A DNA stretch of 64,000 bases. Source: Nonomuraea coxensis DSM 45129. Lineage in GTDB: Bacteria; Actinomycetota; Actinomycetes; Streptosporangiales; Streptosporangiaceae. Positions 25,617-35,240 of the stretch are shown one piece after another. Where the stretch lies: the NCBI RefSeq assembly GCF_019397265.1, contig NZ_CP068985.1:2088501-2152500 (forward strand). The letters are read 5' to 3'. The notes below the pieces were generated by a model. It was given only the letters and a program-made list of their open reading frames with translations. It was not told the origin of the DNA and did not search any database. Position numbers and translations under genes: made by a program. Each line of letters opens with the position of its first letter. The stretch's first letter is position 1.

Positions 25617-25659
25617 ACTCGTCCCATCTCACTCCACAATGCCGACACATCCAGCATAT

Positions 25660-25684
25660 GGGATAGCGTCCAGATACATGGACG

Positions 25685-25691
<7 letters not shown>
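25660..25691. promoter_or_regulatory. Perfect 13-bp inverted repeat containing an operator-like site
   Basis: GGGATAGCGTCCA and TGGACGCTATCCC pair perfectly around GATACA. The centre, 25669-25682, reads TCCATGTATCTGGA on the minus strand and fits the island's 14-bp operator motif. The repeat overlaps the permease stop codon (TAG at 25685) and precedes the IclR gene. It can act as a terminator-like hairpin for the transport operon, an operator for iclR, or both. There is no T-run. Confidence 0.7.
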
Positions 25692-26541
<850 letters not shown>

Positions 26542-26545
<4 letters not shown>

Positions 26546-27471
26546 GCCGCCTGCCTCCTGCGCATGAGCTGCACGATCACGGTGAGCACGAGGGTGGCGA
26601 GGAACAGCACGATGCCGCCGGCCGAGGCGACGCCCAGCTCGTTCTTCTGGAAGCCCAGCTTGTAGATGAGCGTCATCAGCACCTCGGAGGAGTTGTTCGG
26701 CCCGCCGTTGGTGAGCACGTAGACCTCGACGAAGACGCGCAGCCCGCGGATGGCCGCGAGCGTGAACAGGATCCAGAACACCGGGCGCAGCGCGGGCAGC
26801 GTGATGTGCCGCAGCCGCCGCCAGGTGGAGGCGCCGTCCACGGCCGCCGCCTCGTAGAGCGTGCGGTCCACGCCGACCAGCCCGGCCAGGAAGATCATCA
26901 TGTCGTACGGGGTGCCGCGCCAGACGCTCATGAGCATGATCGACCAGAGCGAGGAGTGCTCGCTGGCCAGCCAGGGCTGCGGATCGACGCCCGCCCAGCC
27001 GATGATCACGTTGAGCATCCCGTTGTCGGCCGGGTGGAACATGATCCGCCACACCTCGGCCACGGCCGCCATCGTCGTCACGACCGGCAGGAACGCCGCC
27101 GTCCTGACGAACCACAGGTAGCGCGCCGGCCCCTCGATGAGCAGCGCCAGCCCGAGCCCCAGCACGAGGGAGCCGATCGTGGTGCCGAGCGCCAGCACCA
27201 CGCTGTGCCAGATGGCCGCGGCGAACACGTCGTCGGTGATGATCGTGCGGTAGTTGTCGAGACCGACCCATTCGTCCCCGAGGAACGTCCGGACCTTGAA
27301 CAGGCTCTTCCACAGGCCCACGAACATCGGGATGAACTTGAAGTACAGGAACAGCAGCAGCGCGGGCGCCAGGAACAGCCAGGCGACCAGCGGCCCCCGC
27401 CACCGCACCCGATGGGCGCGGCGGCGAGGGGGCGCGGTGGCGGCTCCCGCCCGGGTCACGGTCGAGGTCAT
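26542..27471 (-). CDS. ABC sugar importer permease, MalF type
   Basis: This is a 309-residue membrane protein with a basic N-terminus and about six membrane segments, and the EAA loop YEAAAVDGASTWRRLRHITLPALRP. It pairs with the MalG-type protein encoded next. Its ATG overlaps the stop of the solute-binding protein gene and its own stop overlaps the next start, so all three genes are translationally coupled. Substrate is inferred from the surrounding uronate/aldarate genes. Confidence 0.92.
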
Positions 27472-28778
27472 GACGCTTTCTGGCTCTGGAGTTCCTGGGT
27501 GAGCTTGGTGTTCAGCCCCTCCATCGCCGTCTTGACGTCCGCCGAGCAGTCGGCCCAGACGGTGTTGATCGCGTCGGCGGAGGTCTGCCTGATCGGCGCC
27601 CAGTTCGGCACCGGCGGCGCGTAGACCGCGAAGTCGTAGGACTCCTGGAAGACCTTCCAGCGCGGGTCCTGGCGTTCGGCGGCCATGTCCACGGTCCTGT
27701 TGACCGGCAGGCGGACGATGGCGCCGTTGGCGTCCTTGTTCATGCCGATCCGCTGGCCCTCGGCGGAGATCGCGAACTCGGCGAACTTCTTCTGCGCGTC
27801 CTGCAGCTGCGAGCCGGCCATGAGGTAGACGTTCTCGCCCTCGCCGAGGGTGCCGGGGCCGCCGGAGGGGCCCTTGGGCACGGGCAGGACCTCGATCTTG
27901 TCGGTGCCGACGCTCTTGACGAAGCGCGCGAGCACGTACGGGCCGACTAGGTAGATGCCGCCCTGGCCCTTCTCGAACACCTCGTGCGTGACGGTCGTGT
28001 CGTTGCTGACGGCGCCCGGGTTGACGGTCTTCGTCCTGCAGAACTGGTCCTGGAGGTACTGGACGGCCTCCACGAACCTGGGGTCGTTCGCGGTGGCGAC
28101 GTACTTGCCGGGGCCGTTGGGCTTGAGGAAGTCGGCGCCGTTGGCGTAGATGAGGGAGGAGGCGTACCAGGAGGCGTAGCCGCGCTTGGTGCCGGCGGGG
28201 GCGACGAAGCCGCTGGTGTCCTTCCGGCCGTTGCCGTCGGGGTCCTTCTCGGTGAAGGCGACGGCCAGCTTGGTCAGGTCCTCCCAGGTCGCGGGCGGCT
28301 CCATGCCGACCTTCTCGCGCCAGTCCTTGCGGACGATCAGCGCGAACGCCTGTGCCGAGAAGGGCGCCGCGTAGAACTTGCCGTCGCTGCCCGCGGCGGC
28401 CTGCCAGGCGCGGTCGGCGAGGTCGCCGGAGCCGGCCAGAGCCGCCTTGTCGACCTCCTGGAGCCAGCCCTGGCTGTGCATGTTGCCCAGTTGCGCGGTG
28501 TCGTTGATGACGATGTCGGGAAGCTGCCGCTGCGCGGCCTGCTGGTTGAGTTTGGTCTCGAAGTCGTCGAAAAGCGCGACGACCTTGGTTTTCACCCCGC
28601 TGGACGTGGTGAATGCGTCGGCGAGTTTCTGCGCCGTCTTGGCGGAGTCGGAATCGGGCGGCTGCCGGATCCAGATCTCCAGAGTGTCGTCGGTTGAACT
28701 CGATCCCCCGGAGCCGCAGCCGGTCACCGTTGCGGCGAGGGCCGCGGCGACCGCGACCCCCAGCAGACGACGTGACAT
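27468..28778 (-). CDS. Extracellular sugar-binding lipoprotein of the ABC importer
   Basis: The 436-residue protein starts with a lipoprotein signal peptide (RRLLGVAVAAALAATVTGC; lipobox TVTGC, so the lipid-anchored cysteine is residue 21). The rest is a family 1 solute-binding fold (LEIWIRQPPDSDSAKTAQKLADAF, DIVINDTAQLGNM, AGSQLQDAQKKFAEF). It delivers a sugar or sugar acid to the two coupled permeases. A ribosome site GGGAGG lies 8 bp before the ATG and an operator-like site lies at 28793-28806. Confidence 0.9.
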   Translation of the reverse strand: MSRRLLGVAVAAALAATVTGCGSGGSSSTDDTLEIWIRQPPDSDSAKTAQKLADAFTTSSGVKTKVVALFDDFETKLNQQAAQRQLPDIVINDTAQLGNMHSQGWLQEVDKAALAGSGDLADRAWQAAAGSDGKFYAAPFSAQAFALIVRKDWREKVGMEPPATWEDLTKLAVAFTEKDPDGNGRKDTSGFVAPAGTKRGYASWYASSLIYANGADFLKPNGPGKYVATANDPRFVEAVQYLQDQFCRTKTVNPGAVSNDTTVTHEVFEKGQGGIYLVGPYVLARFVKSVGTDKIEVLPVPKGPSGGPGTLGEGENVYLMAGSQLQDAQKKFAEFAISAEGQRIGMNKDANGAIVRLPVNRTVDMAAERQDPRWKVFQESYDFAVYAPPVPNWAPIRQTSADAINTVWADCSADVKTAMEGLNTKLTQELQSQKAS

Positions 28779-28792
28779 CAGACCGCCTCCCG

Positions 28793-28806
28793 TTCACATA
28801 CGTGGA
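28793..28806. promoter_or_regulatory. Operator-like site upstream of the importer operon
   Basis: Read on the minus strand it is TCCACGTATGTGAA, one of four matches to TYCANGTATSTGRA in the sugar-acid island. It lies 15 bp before the binding-protein ATG, in the leader, where bound repressor would block transcription. Confidence 0.6.
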
Positions 28807-28868
28807 CATGAGTCGAAGACTTGAACTCGTGGCTGTGAACGTAACTAGGCCATGTCTAACGGTCAATA

Positions 28869-28882
28869 TTCAAGTATGTGAA
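28869..28882. promoter_or_regulatory. Operator-like site upstream of the uronate dehydrogenase gene
   Basis: TTCAAGTATGTGAA is the most symmetric match to the island's 14-bp motif (outer TTCA/TGAA). It lies in the shared upstream region of the importer operon and the uronate dehydrogenase gene, 31 bp before the latter's ATG. On the minus strand a TTGACC follows directly, a possible -35 box for the importer. Confidence 0.6.
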
Positions 28883-28913
28883 TTTGGGTCAGAATCGTGT
28901 ACACCATGGAGAC

Positions 28914-29708
28914 ATGCGCATTCTCATGACCGGTGCCGCGGGGAAAGTCGGCACGCTGCTCCGCCCGCGGCTCGCCCGCGAGGGTCGCATCCTGCGCCTC
29001 TCCGATCTCCAGCCGGTCGAGCCCGGCCCGGGGGAGGAGCAGGTCACCGCCGACCTGGCCGACCCGGCCGCCATGGCGGAGGCGGTGAAGGGCGTGGACG
29101 CGGTGCTCCACCTGGGCGGGCAGAGCCGCGAGCATCCCTGGGCCGACATCGTGCGGGCCAACATCGACGGCACGCAGGTGCTGCTGGAGGCGGCGCGCGA
29201 GGCCGGCGTACGGCGGCTCGTCCTCATGGGCAGCCACCACGCGGCGGGCTTCCACACCAGGCCGGCGGGCGGCGAGGACCTGCCGGACTACGCCTTCCCC
29301 CGCCCCGACACCTTCTACGGCGTCAGCAAGGTCGTCATGGAGGCCCTGGCCGGGCTCTACCACGACCGCTTCGGCATGGACATCACCGTCGTCCGGCTCG
29401 GCACCTGCAACGACGGCCCGCTCGACACCCGCGGCCTGGCCACCTGGATCTCACCCGACGACCTGGCCCGCCTGGTCGAGGCCGCGCTGGTCGCGCCCGG
29501 CTTCCACGTGGTGTGGGGCGTCTCGGACAACACCCGCCGGTGGTGGTCGCTCAAGGAGGCCGAGGCCATCGGCTACGTCTCGCGCGACGACTCGGAGGCG
29601 CTGGCGGCGCCGCTGATCGCCGAGCACGGCGAGCCCGACCTGTCCGACCCGGTGCACGACCGCGCGGGCGGCGTCTTCACGCTGAAGGAGCTCGGCGGCC
29701 GCTGGTGA
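28914..29708 (+). CDS. NAD-dependent uronate dehydrogenase (SDR family)
   Basis: It would oxidise D-glucuronate or D-galacturonate to the aldaro-lactone, which opens to glucarate or galactarate. This is a 264-residue extended short-chain dehydrogenase: N-terminal nucleotide-binding motif GAAGKVG, catalytic YxxxK in TFYGVSK, and a serine in LMGSHHAAG. The HLGGQSREHPW and RLGTCNDGP segments resemble known uronate dehydrogenases. The ATG at 28914 has GGAG 3-6 bp upstream; a GTG at 28878 in the same frame lies inside the operator-like site and is unlikely. It feeds the dehydratase and the rest of the pathway in this island. Confidence 0.82.
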   Translation: MRILMTGAAGKVGTLLRPRLAREGRILRLSDLQPVEPGPGEEQVTADLADPAAMAEAVKGVDAVLHLGGQSREHPWADIVRANIDGTQVLLEAAREAGVRRLVLMGSHHAAGFHTRPAGGEDLPDYAFPRPDTFYGVSKVVMEALAGLYHDRFGMDITVVRLGTCNDGPLDTRGLATWISPDDLARLVEAALVAPGFHVVWGVSDNTRRWWSLKEAEAIGYVSRDDSEALAAPLIAEHGEPDLSDPVHDRAGGVFTLKELGGRW

Positions 29709-29720
29709 CCGTCCGGTATG

Positions 29721-29788
29721 GCAAACGGTTGCACAAACCTTGACGGGCAGAGCGGCAAAGGTCAAGGTTTGATCTGGCAACCGTTTGC
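29721..29788. promoter_or_regulatory. Nested dyad: two LacI-type operators around an 11-bp inverted repeat
   Basis: GCAAACGGTTGC (29721-29732) and its exact reverse complement GCAACCGTTTGC (29777-29788) are typical LacI-family sites. Between them, CAAACCTTGAC (29734-29744) and GTCAAGGTTTG (29761-29771) form a further perfect 11-bp inverted repeat. The downstream operator ends 14 bp before the LacI start codon. The layout would suit autoregulation with looping between two tetramer-bound sites. Confidence 0.75.
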
Positions 29789-29802
29789 AAGGGAGGACGG
29801 CG

Positions 29803-30765
29803 ATGGCGGCGACGATCAAGGACGTGGCGCGCGCCTGCGGCGTGCACGTGTCCACAGTCTCGCGCACCTTCTCCGCGCCGCATCTGGTCAATCCTGCCAC
29901 CAGGAACCGGGTGCTGGCCGCGGCCGACGACCTCGGCTACCGGCCCAACCGGGCGGCCCGCGCGCTCACGACCGGCCGCACGTTCAACCTGGGCCTCATC
30001 GTGGCCGACATCGCCAACCCGTTCTTCCCGCCGCTCATCAAGGCGGCCCAGGCGCAGGCCAGGGGCCGCGACTACCACGTGTTCGTGGCCGACACCGACG
30101 AGGACCCGCGGGTGGAGGAGGAGCTGATCAGGACGTTCACCAAGCAGGTGGACGGCGTCCTGCTGTGCAGCCCCCGCCTGTCCAACAAGATGATCGAGCG
30201 CCTGGCCGAGGACGTGCCGTTCGTGGTGGTCAACCGCCGCATCAAGGGCATGCCCGCGGTGCTCATGAACGTCGCCCAGGGCGCCAGACTGGCCCTGGAC
30301 CACCTCGCCGGGCTCGGCCACCGCAGGATCGCGCTCGTGTCCGGCCCCATCGGGTCGTGGACCAGCAACGAGATGCAGGGCGTCGCCGCCGAGACGCCGG
30401 GGCTCGACCTCGTCTTCTTCGGCCCCAACCAGCCGACCGAGGGCGGCGGCCTGGCCGTCGCCGCCGACGTCGCGGCCTGCGGGGCGACCGCCGTGCTGGC
30501 CTACAACGATCTCGTCGCGCTCGGCCTCGTCGAGGGGCTGGCCGCGATGGACATCGGGGTACCAGACCAGATAAGTGTCATCGGGTTCGACGACATCCTG
30601 CCCGGCCGGCTCAACCGGCCCAAGCTCACCACGGTGGCCATGCCCGCCGTGGCCGCGGGGCGGATGGCGGTCGACCTGCTGCTGCAATCGGGGGGCGAGG
30701 GCGCGACGGTGACCCTCGACACCGCCCTCATAGTCCGCGAGTCCACGGGAAGGGCACAAAGATGA
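29803..30765 (+). CDS. LacI-family transcriptional regulator
   Basis: The 320-residue repressor has an N-terminal helix-turn-helix (TIKDVARACGVHVSTVSRTFS, then the hinge NRAARALTTGRT) and a periplasmic-binding-protein-like sugar domain (NLGLIVADIANPFFPPLIKAAQ, GVLLCSPRLSN, LGHRRIALVSG, VIGFDDI). The ATG at 29803 follows GGGAGG at 8 bp; a GTG/ATG further up at 29785 lies inside the operator and has no ribosome site. It overlaps the next gene (ATGA), so it is co-translated with the aldose epimerase. A sugar related to the island is the probable inducer. Confidence 0.92.
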   Translation: MAATIKDVARACGVHVSTVSRTFSAPHLVNPATRNRVLAAADDLGYRPNRAARALTTGRTFNLGLIVADIANPFFPPLIKAAQAQARGRDYHVFVADTDEDPRVEEELIRTFTKQVDGVLLCSPRLSNKMIERLAEDVPFVVVNRRIKGMPAVLMNVAQGARLALDHLAGLGHRRIALVSGPIGSWTSNEMQGVAAETPGLDLVFFGPNQPTEGGGLAVAADVAACGATAVLAYNDLVALGLVEGLAAMDIGVPDQISVIGFDDILPGRLNRPKLTTVAMPAVAAGRMAVDLLLQSGGEGATVTLDTALIVRESTGRAQR

Positions 30766-31703
30766 TTTTCGGGACGCTGCCGTCCGGCGAGCAGGTGGAG
30801 CAGGTGGAGCTGTCGTCAGGACGGCTCCGCGCCGAGGTGCTGACCCTCGGCGCCGTCGTGCGGTCCCTGGAGGTGTCGGGCCGCAATGTCGTGCTCGGGC
30901 TGGACACGCTGGAGGACTACCTCACCCGCAGCCGCTACTTCGGCGCGGTCGTCGGCCGCTACGGCAACCGCATCGCGGGCGGCCGCTTCACCCTCGACGG
31001 CGCCGAGTACACCCTGCCGGTCAACAACGGCCCCAACAGCCTGCACGGCGGCACCGAGGGCTTCGACTCCAAGGTGTGGACCGTCGCCGGCCGCTCGCCC
31101 GCCTCCGTCACGCTGACCCTGGTCAGCCCGGACGGCGACCAGGGCTACCCGGGCACGCTGACCGCCACGGTGACGTACACGCTGGAGGACGACGGCCTGC
31201 GCATCGACTACGCCGCCGAGAGCGACAAGCCGACCGTGGTCAACCTCACCAACCACTCCTACTTCAACCTCAAGGGCCAGGGCGAGGGCGACGTACGCGA
31301 CCACGTCGTGCGGATCGCCGCCGAGCACTACCTGCCCGTGGACGCCGACAAGATCCCGACCGGGGAACTGGCGCCGGTCAAGGGCACCCCGTTCGACTTC
31401 ACCGAGCCGCACGCGCTCGGCGAGCGCATCGACGGCGGCTACGACCACTGCTTCGTGCTCGACGGCGGCATGAGCGTCACGGCCGGCGGCCTCACCATGG
31501 AGGTCACCACGACCGAGCCGGGCGTGCAGTTCTACTCCGGCAGCATGCTGGACGGCGAGGCCACGCCGTTCGGGCCGTTCGCGGGGCTGTGCCTGGAGAC
31601 CCAGCACTTCCCCGACTCGCCCAACCAGCCGCAGTTCCCCTCCACCGTGCTGCGGCCCGGCGAACGCCGCACCTCCACCACCACCTACCGCTTCACGACC
31701 TGA
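30762..31703 (+). CDS. Aldose 1-epimerase
   Basis: It interconverts alpha and beta anomers of aldoses, which speeds up uptake or oxidation of the right anomer. The 313-residue protein shows the family's GRYGNRIAGGRF, NNGPNSLHGG, VNLTNHSYFNL (histidine acid/base) and a late CLETQHFPDSPNQPQFPS with the catalytic glutamate. Its start codon overlaps the stop of the LacI gene. It probably prepares the pyranose anomer for the uronate dehydrogenase upstream (inference). The sequence appears complete. Confidence 0.93.
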   Translation: MIFGTLPSGEQVEQVELSSGRLRAEVLTLGAVVRSLEVSGRNVVLGLDTLEDYLTRSRYFGAVVGRYGNRIAGGRFTLDGAEYTLPVNNGPNSLHGGTEGFDSKVWTVAGRSPASVTLTLVSPDGDQGYPGTLTATVTYTLEDDGLRIDYAAESDKPTVVNLTNHSYFNLKGQGEGDVRDHVVRIAAEHYLPVDADKIPTGELAPVKGTPFDFTEPHALGERIDGGYDHCFVLDGGMSVTAGGLTMEVTTTEPGVQFYSGSMLDGEATPFGPFAGLCLETQHFPDSPNQPQFPSTVLRPGERRTSTTTYRFTT

Positions 31704-31775
31704 TCGCGAGCGCTTTGTACGGGTGTGCGGCGCGTCAACGCGCATAGCCGGTGTCTCCGTCGTACCTTTGGCATC

Positions 31776-34304
31776 ATGGCCACCCGTACGCCGAAAAGCG
31801 CATCCAAGGGGCCGGCGAAGCGGTCGGCCTCGGCTCGCTCGACCCCCGCGAAGCGGACCCCAGCGCCGGCGGGGCGTCCCAGGCCCAAGCCGAGGGCGGG
31901 CGCCTCCCGCAAGTCCTCCGTCGCCCACCCCGACCCGATCAGCTGGGTCTTCACGATGATCGGCAAGCTGATCGTCGGGCTGTGGATGTTGTTCGCGGGC
32001 GGGGTCGGCAGCATGGCCCGCGCCCTGGGCAACAACGCCCGCGAGCTGGACCCGGCGCACCGGCGCGACGGGCTCGGGCTGGCCTGGCTCGCCGCCGCGA
32101 TCGTGCTGGCCTCCATGACCTGGCGCAACGCCGACGGGGCCGTCTCCGGGGTGGTCAACGCGACCGTGCGCGGCGTGTTCGGCTCGCTGGCCTGGGCGCT
32201 GCCGCTGCTGCTCGGCCTGCTGGCCTGGCGCTACATGCGTCACCCCGACCAGAACGCCGACACCGGCCGCATGGTGATCGGCTGGGCGGCGCTGCTGGTC
32301 GGCGTGCTCGGCGTCATCCACGTGGCCAACGACACGCCGTACCCGGCCGGCGAGGGCCAGGGCATGGACAAGGTGTCGGCGGCCGGGGGGATGGTCGGCT
32401 TCATCGTCTCGGCGCCGCCGATGAGCATCCTGCCGTCGTGGATCACGATCCCGCTGCTGCTGCTCCTGTCGGCGTTCGGCGTCCTGGTGATCACCGCGAC
32501 GCCGGTGCACCGCATCCCCGAGCGGCTGGCCGAGCTGCGGCACATGCTCTTCGAACGGCAGTCCGACCCGCTGCCGCGCGAGCCCGGCAGGAGGCGCCCC
32601 CGGACGAAGAAGCCCGCCGGCGACGGCGAGGGCGGCGACGGCGTCAAGCCCTACGACACGCCGGTGCTGTCGGAGAAGGACAAGGAACGCGCCGACCACT
32701 CGCCGGAGATCGTCCCCGGGCTCACCGACGAGGAGGACGCGGCGGTAGCCGCCGCGGCCGAGGCCGAGCGCAGGCCACCGGAGCCGCCGCTCCCGACGCC
32801 CGCGCCGCGCAAGGTCGAGCAGCTCGTGCTGTCGCCGCAGGCGGGGCCGTACGCGCTGCCCGACCTGCAGTTCCTCAAGCCGGGCAGCGCTCCCAAGCCG
32901 CAGACCAAGGCCAACACCACCGTGGTCAACGCGCTGACCAGCGTGCTGGAGCAGTTCAGCATCGACGCGCAGGTGATCGGCTTCACCCGCGGCCCGACCG
33001 TGACCCGCTACGAGATCGAGCTCGGCCCCGCGGTGAAGGTCGAGAAGGTCACCGCGCTCACCAAGAACATCGCCTACGCGGTCAAGTCCGCCGACGTGCG
33101 CATCCTGTCGCCGATCCCCGGCAAGTCGGCCATCGGCGTGGAGATCCCCAATGCCGACAAGGACCTCGTGGCGCTCGGCGACGTGCTGCGCTCGCAGGTG
33201 GCGCAGGCCGACCACCACCCGATGATCGTCGGCCTGGGCAAGGACGTCGAGGGCCGCACCATCGTGGCCAACCTCGCCAAGATGCCCCACCTGCTCATCG
33301 CGGGCGCCACCGGCGCCGGCAAGTCGGTCTGCGTCAACGGCCTGATCACCTCCATCCTCATGCGGTCCACGCCCGACGAGGTGCGCATGGTGCTGGTCGA
33401 CCCCAAGCGGGTCGAGCTCAGCGTGTACGAGGGCATCCCCCACCTCATCACCCCGATCATCACGAACCCGAAGAAGGCCGCCGAGGCCCTCGAATGGGTC
33501 GTGGGCGAGATGGACCGGCGCTACGACGACCTGGCGGCGTCCGGGTTCCGGCACGTGGACGAGTTCAACAAGGCGGTGCGGGCGGGCAAGCTCCAGCCGC
33601 CGCCCGGCAGTGAGCGGGTCTACCAGCCGTACCCGTACCTGCTGGTGATCGTGGACGAGCTGGCCGACCTCATGATGGTCGCGCCGCGCGACGTCGAGGA
33701 CTCGATCGTGCGCATCACGCAGCTCGCCCGCGCGGCCGGCATCCACCTGGTGATCGCCACGCAGCGGCCGTCCGTCGACGTCGTCACCGGCCTGATCAAG
33801 GCCAACGTGCCGTCCCGCCTCGCCTTCGCCGTCTCCAGCCTCACCGACTCGCGGGTCATCCTCGACCAGCCCGGCGCCGACAAGCTGGTCGGCCAGGGCG
33901 ACGCGCTGTTCCTGCCGATGGGCGCGAGCAAGCCCATCCGCATCCAGAACGCGTTCGTCTCGGAGAAGGAGATCGCCGAGATCGTCGCGCACTGCAAGGC
34001 GCAGATGCAGGTGGAATACCGCGAGGACGTGGCGGCGGCGCCGGTCAAGCGGGAGATCGACGAGGAGATCGGCGACGACCTCGACCTGCTGATCCAGGCG
34101 GCCGAGCTGATCGTGACCACCCAGTTCGGCTCGACCTCGATGCTTCAGCGCAAGCTGCGGGTCGGCTTCGCCAAGGCGGGACGGCTGATGGACCTGCTGG
34201 AGAGCCGCAACGTGGTGGGCCCGAGCGAGGGCTCCAAGGCGCGCGAAGTGCTGGTGAAGCCCGACGATCTGCCCGGTCTGCTGGCCGACCTGCGTGGCGA
34301 ATGA
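31776..34304 (+). CDS. ftsK: DNA translocase FtsK
   Basis: FtsK pumps chromosomal DNA through the closing septum and helps resolve dimers. The 842-residue protein has a basic, Ala/Pro/Arg-rich start, four to five membrane segments (about residues 55-255), a charged linker, then the motor. Motor motifs are LIAGATGAGKSVCVNGL (Walker A), LLVIVDELADLMM (Walker B) and the TQRPSVDVVTG loop. The C-terminal gamma winged helix follows (LLIQAAELIVTTQFGSTSMLQRKLRVGFAKAGRLMD), which reads KOPS sequences. The ATG at 31776 has no ribosome site, but TACCTT at 31763-31768 ends 7 bp before it, suggesting a leaderless transcript. Confidence 0.95.
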   Translation: MATRTPKSASKGPAKRSASARSTPAKRTPAPAGRPRPKPRAGASRKSSVAHPDPISWVFTMIGKLIVGLWMLFAGGVGSMARALGNNARELDPAHRRDGLGLAWLAAAIVLASMTWRNADGAVSGVVNATVRGVFGSLAWALPLLLGLLAWRYMRHPDQNADTGRMVIGWAALLVGVLGVIHVANDTPYPAGEGQGMDKVSAAGGMVGFIVSAPPMSILPSWITIPLLLLLSAFGVLVITATPVHRIPERLAELRHMLFERQSDPLPREPGRRRPRTKKPAGDGEGGDGVKPYDTPVLSEKDKERADHSPEIVPGLTDEEDAAVAAAAEAERRPPEPPLPTPAPRKVEQLVLSPQAGPYALPDLQFLKPGSAPKPQTKANTTVVNALTSVLEQFSIDAQVIGFTRGPTVTRYEIELGPAVKVEKVTALTKNIAYAVKSADVRILSPIPGKSAIGVEIPNADKDLVALGDVLRSQVAQADHHPMIVGLGKDVEGRTIVANLAKMPHLLIAGATGAGKSVCVNGLITSILMRSTPDEVRMVLVDPKRVELSVYEGIPHLITPIITNPKKAAEALEWVVGEMDRRYDDLAASGFRHVDEFNKAVRAGKLQPPPGSERVYQPYPYLLVIVDELADLMMVAPRDVEDSIVRITQLARAAGIHLVIATQRPSVDVVTGLIKANVPSRLAFAVSSLTDSRVILDQPGADKLVGQGDALFLPMGASKPIRIQNAFVSEKEIAEIVAHCKAQMQVEYREDVAAAPVKREIDEEIGDDLDLLIQAAELIVTTQFGSTSMLQRKLRVGFAKAGRLMDLLESRNVVGPSEGSKAREVLVKPDDLPGLLADLRGE

Positions 34305-34361
34305 CCCCAATGCGGGGTTGAGCGGCGTCAACTGGTTGAATAGGAACCACTACGGAGAGTC

Positions 34362-35180
34362 GTGGTGGGGGAACCAGGCGCCATCGGGGAGGCGTTCGCC
34401 GTGCAGGAACAGCAGAGCATCGGGGCCATGCTGGCGGCAGCCAGGCAGTCGGCCGGGATGTCGGTCGCGCAGGTCAGCGAGGCCACGCGCATCCGCGAGA
34501 CCATCGTCCATTGCATCGAGCAGGACGACTACGACCAGTGTGGAGGCCCGTTCTACGCCAGAGGCCACGTGAAGGCCATCGCCGCGGCGGTCGGGCTGGA
34601 TCCTGAGGCCGTGGTCCACCAGTACGACCAGGAGCACGGAGGGGCGCCGCAGCCGGTGCGCGCCTCGGCCGTCTTCCAGGCCGACAAGAAGATCAACCTG
34701 CCGGAGCGGCGCGGGCCCAACTGGTCGATGGCGCTCGGGGTGGCGCTGGCCATCGTGGTCGTGTTCGGCACGATGCGCATGCTCGGGGGAGCGGGCGACC
34801 AGGTGCAGGTGGCCGGGGTGCGGCAGACGTCGGCCCGGCCGAGCGTGCCGCCCAACACGCCCATCACCGAGGCGCCCAAGCCGTCCCAGTCACGGGGCGC
34901 GCGCTCCAAGGAGATGGTGACGCTGCGGATCAAGGCGAAGCGCTCGTCGTACGTCGGGGTGCACGACGGCGAGGGCCACCGCCTCTTCTCCGGCACGCTG
35001 ACCGCCGGCGAGACCTCCGAATGGCGCGCGCCGGGCAGGGTCACCCTGCTGCTGAGCGACGCCACGGCGGTGACGCTGCAGGTCAACGGCAAGAAAGTGA
35101 AGCGGCTCGGGCGGCGCGGCGAGATGGTGCGCACCTCGTTCGAGGCGCCGAGGGCACCGGTCAAGCAGAAGGCCCGCTGA
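34362..35180 (+). CDS. RodZ-like helix-turn-helix membrane protein
   Basis: This 272-residue protein has an N-terminal helix-turn-helix (about residues 18-80: SIGAMLAAARQSAGMSVAQVSEATRIRETIVHCIE), one membrane helix (SMALGVALAIVVVFGTMRM, about 125-143), a proline-rich linker and a C-terminal DUF4115-type domain (LRIKAKRSSYVGVHDGEGHRLFSGTL). RodZ-like proteins link the cell-shape machinery to the membrane; the gene commonly follows ftsK in actinomycetes. The GTG at 34362 has GGAGAG about 5 bp upstream, and there are 57 bp from ftsK. Confidence 0.85.
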   Translation: MVGEPGAIGEAFAVQEQQSIGAMLAAARQSAGMSVAQVSEATRIRETIVHCIEQDDYDQCGGPFYARGHVKAIAAAVGLDPEAVVHQYDQEHGGAPQPVRASAVFQADKKINLPERRGPNWSMALGVALAIVVVFGTMRMLGGAGDQVQVAGVRQTSARPSVPPNTPITEAPKPSQSRGARSKEMVTLRIKAKRSSYVGVHDGEGHRLFSGTLTAGETSEWRAPGRVTLLLSDATAVTLQVNGKKVKRLGRRGEMVRTSFEAPRAPVKQKAR

Positions 35181-35240
35181 CCGTCTCCGGTGGGCCAGTG
35201 CATCGGGTGGTGGCCAACTCCCGATACCGTAGTGTTCACC

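Noticed and set aside
30816..34331. Minus-strand open frame opposite galM and ftsK
   Set aside because: Antisense shadow of two intact genes, no domain, no ribosome site.
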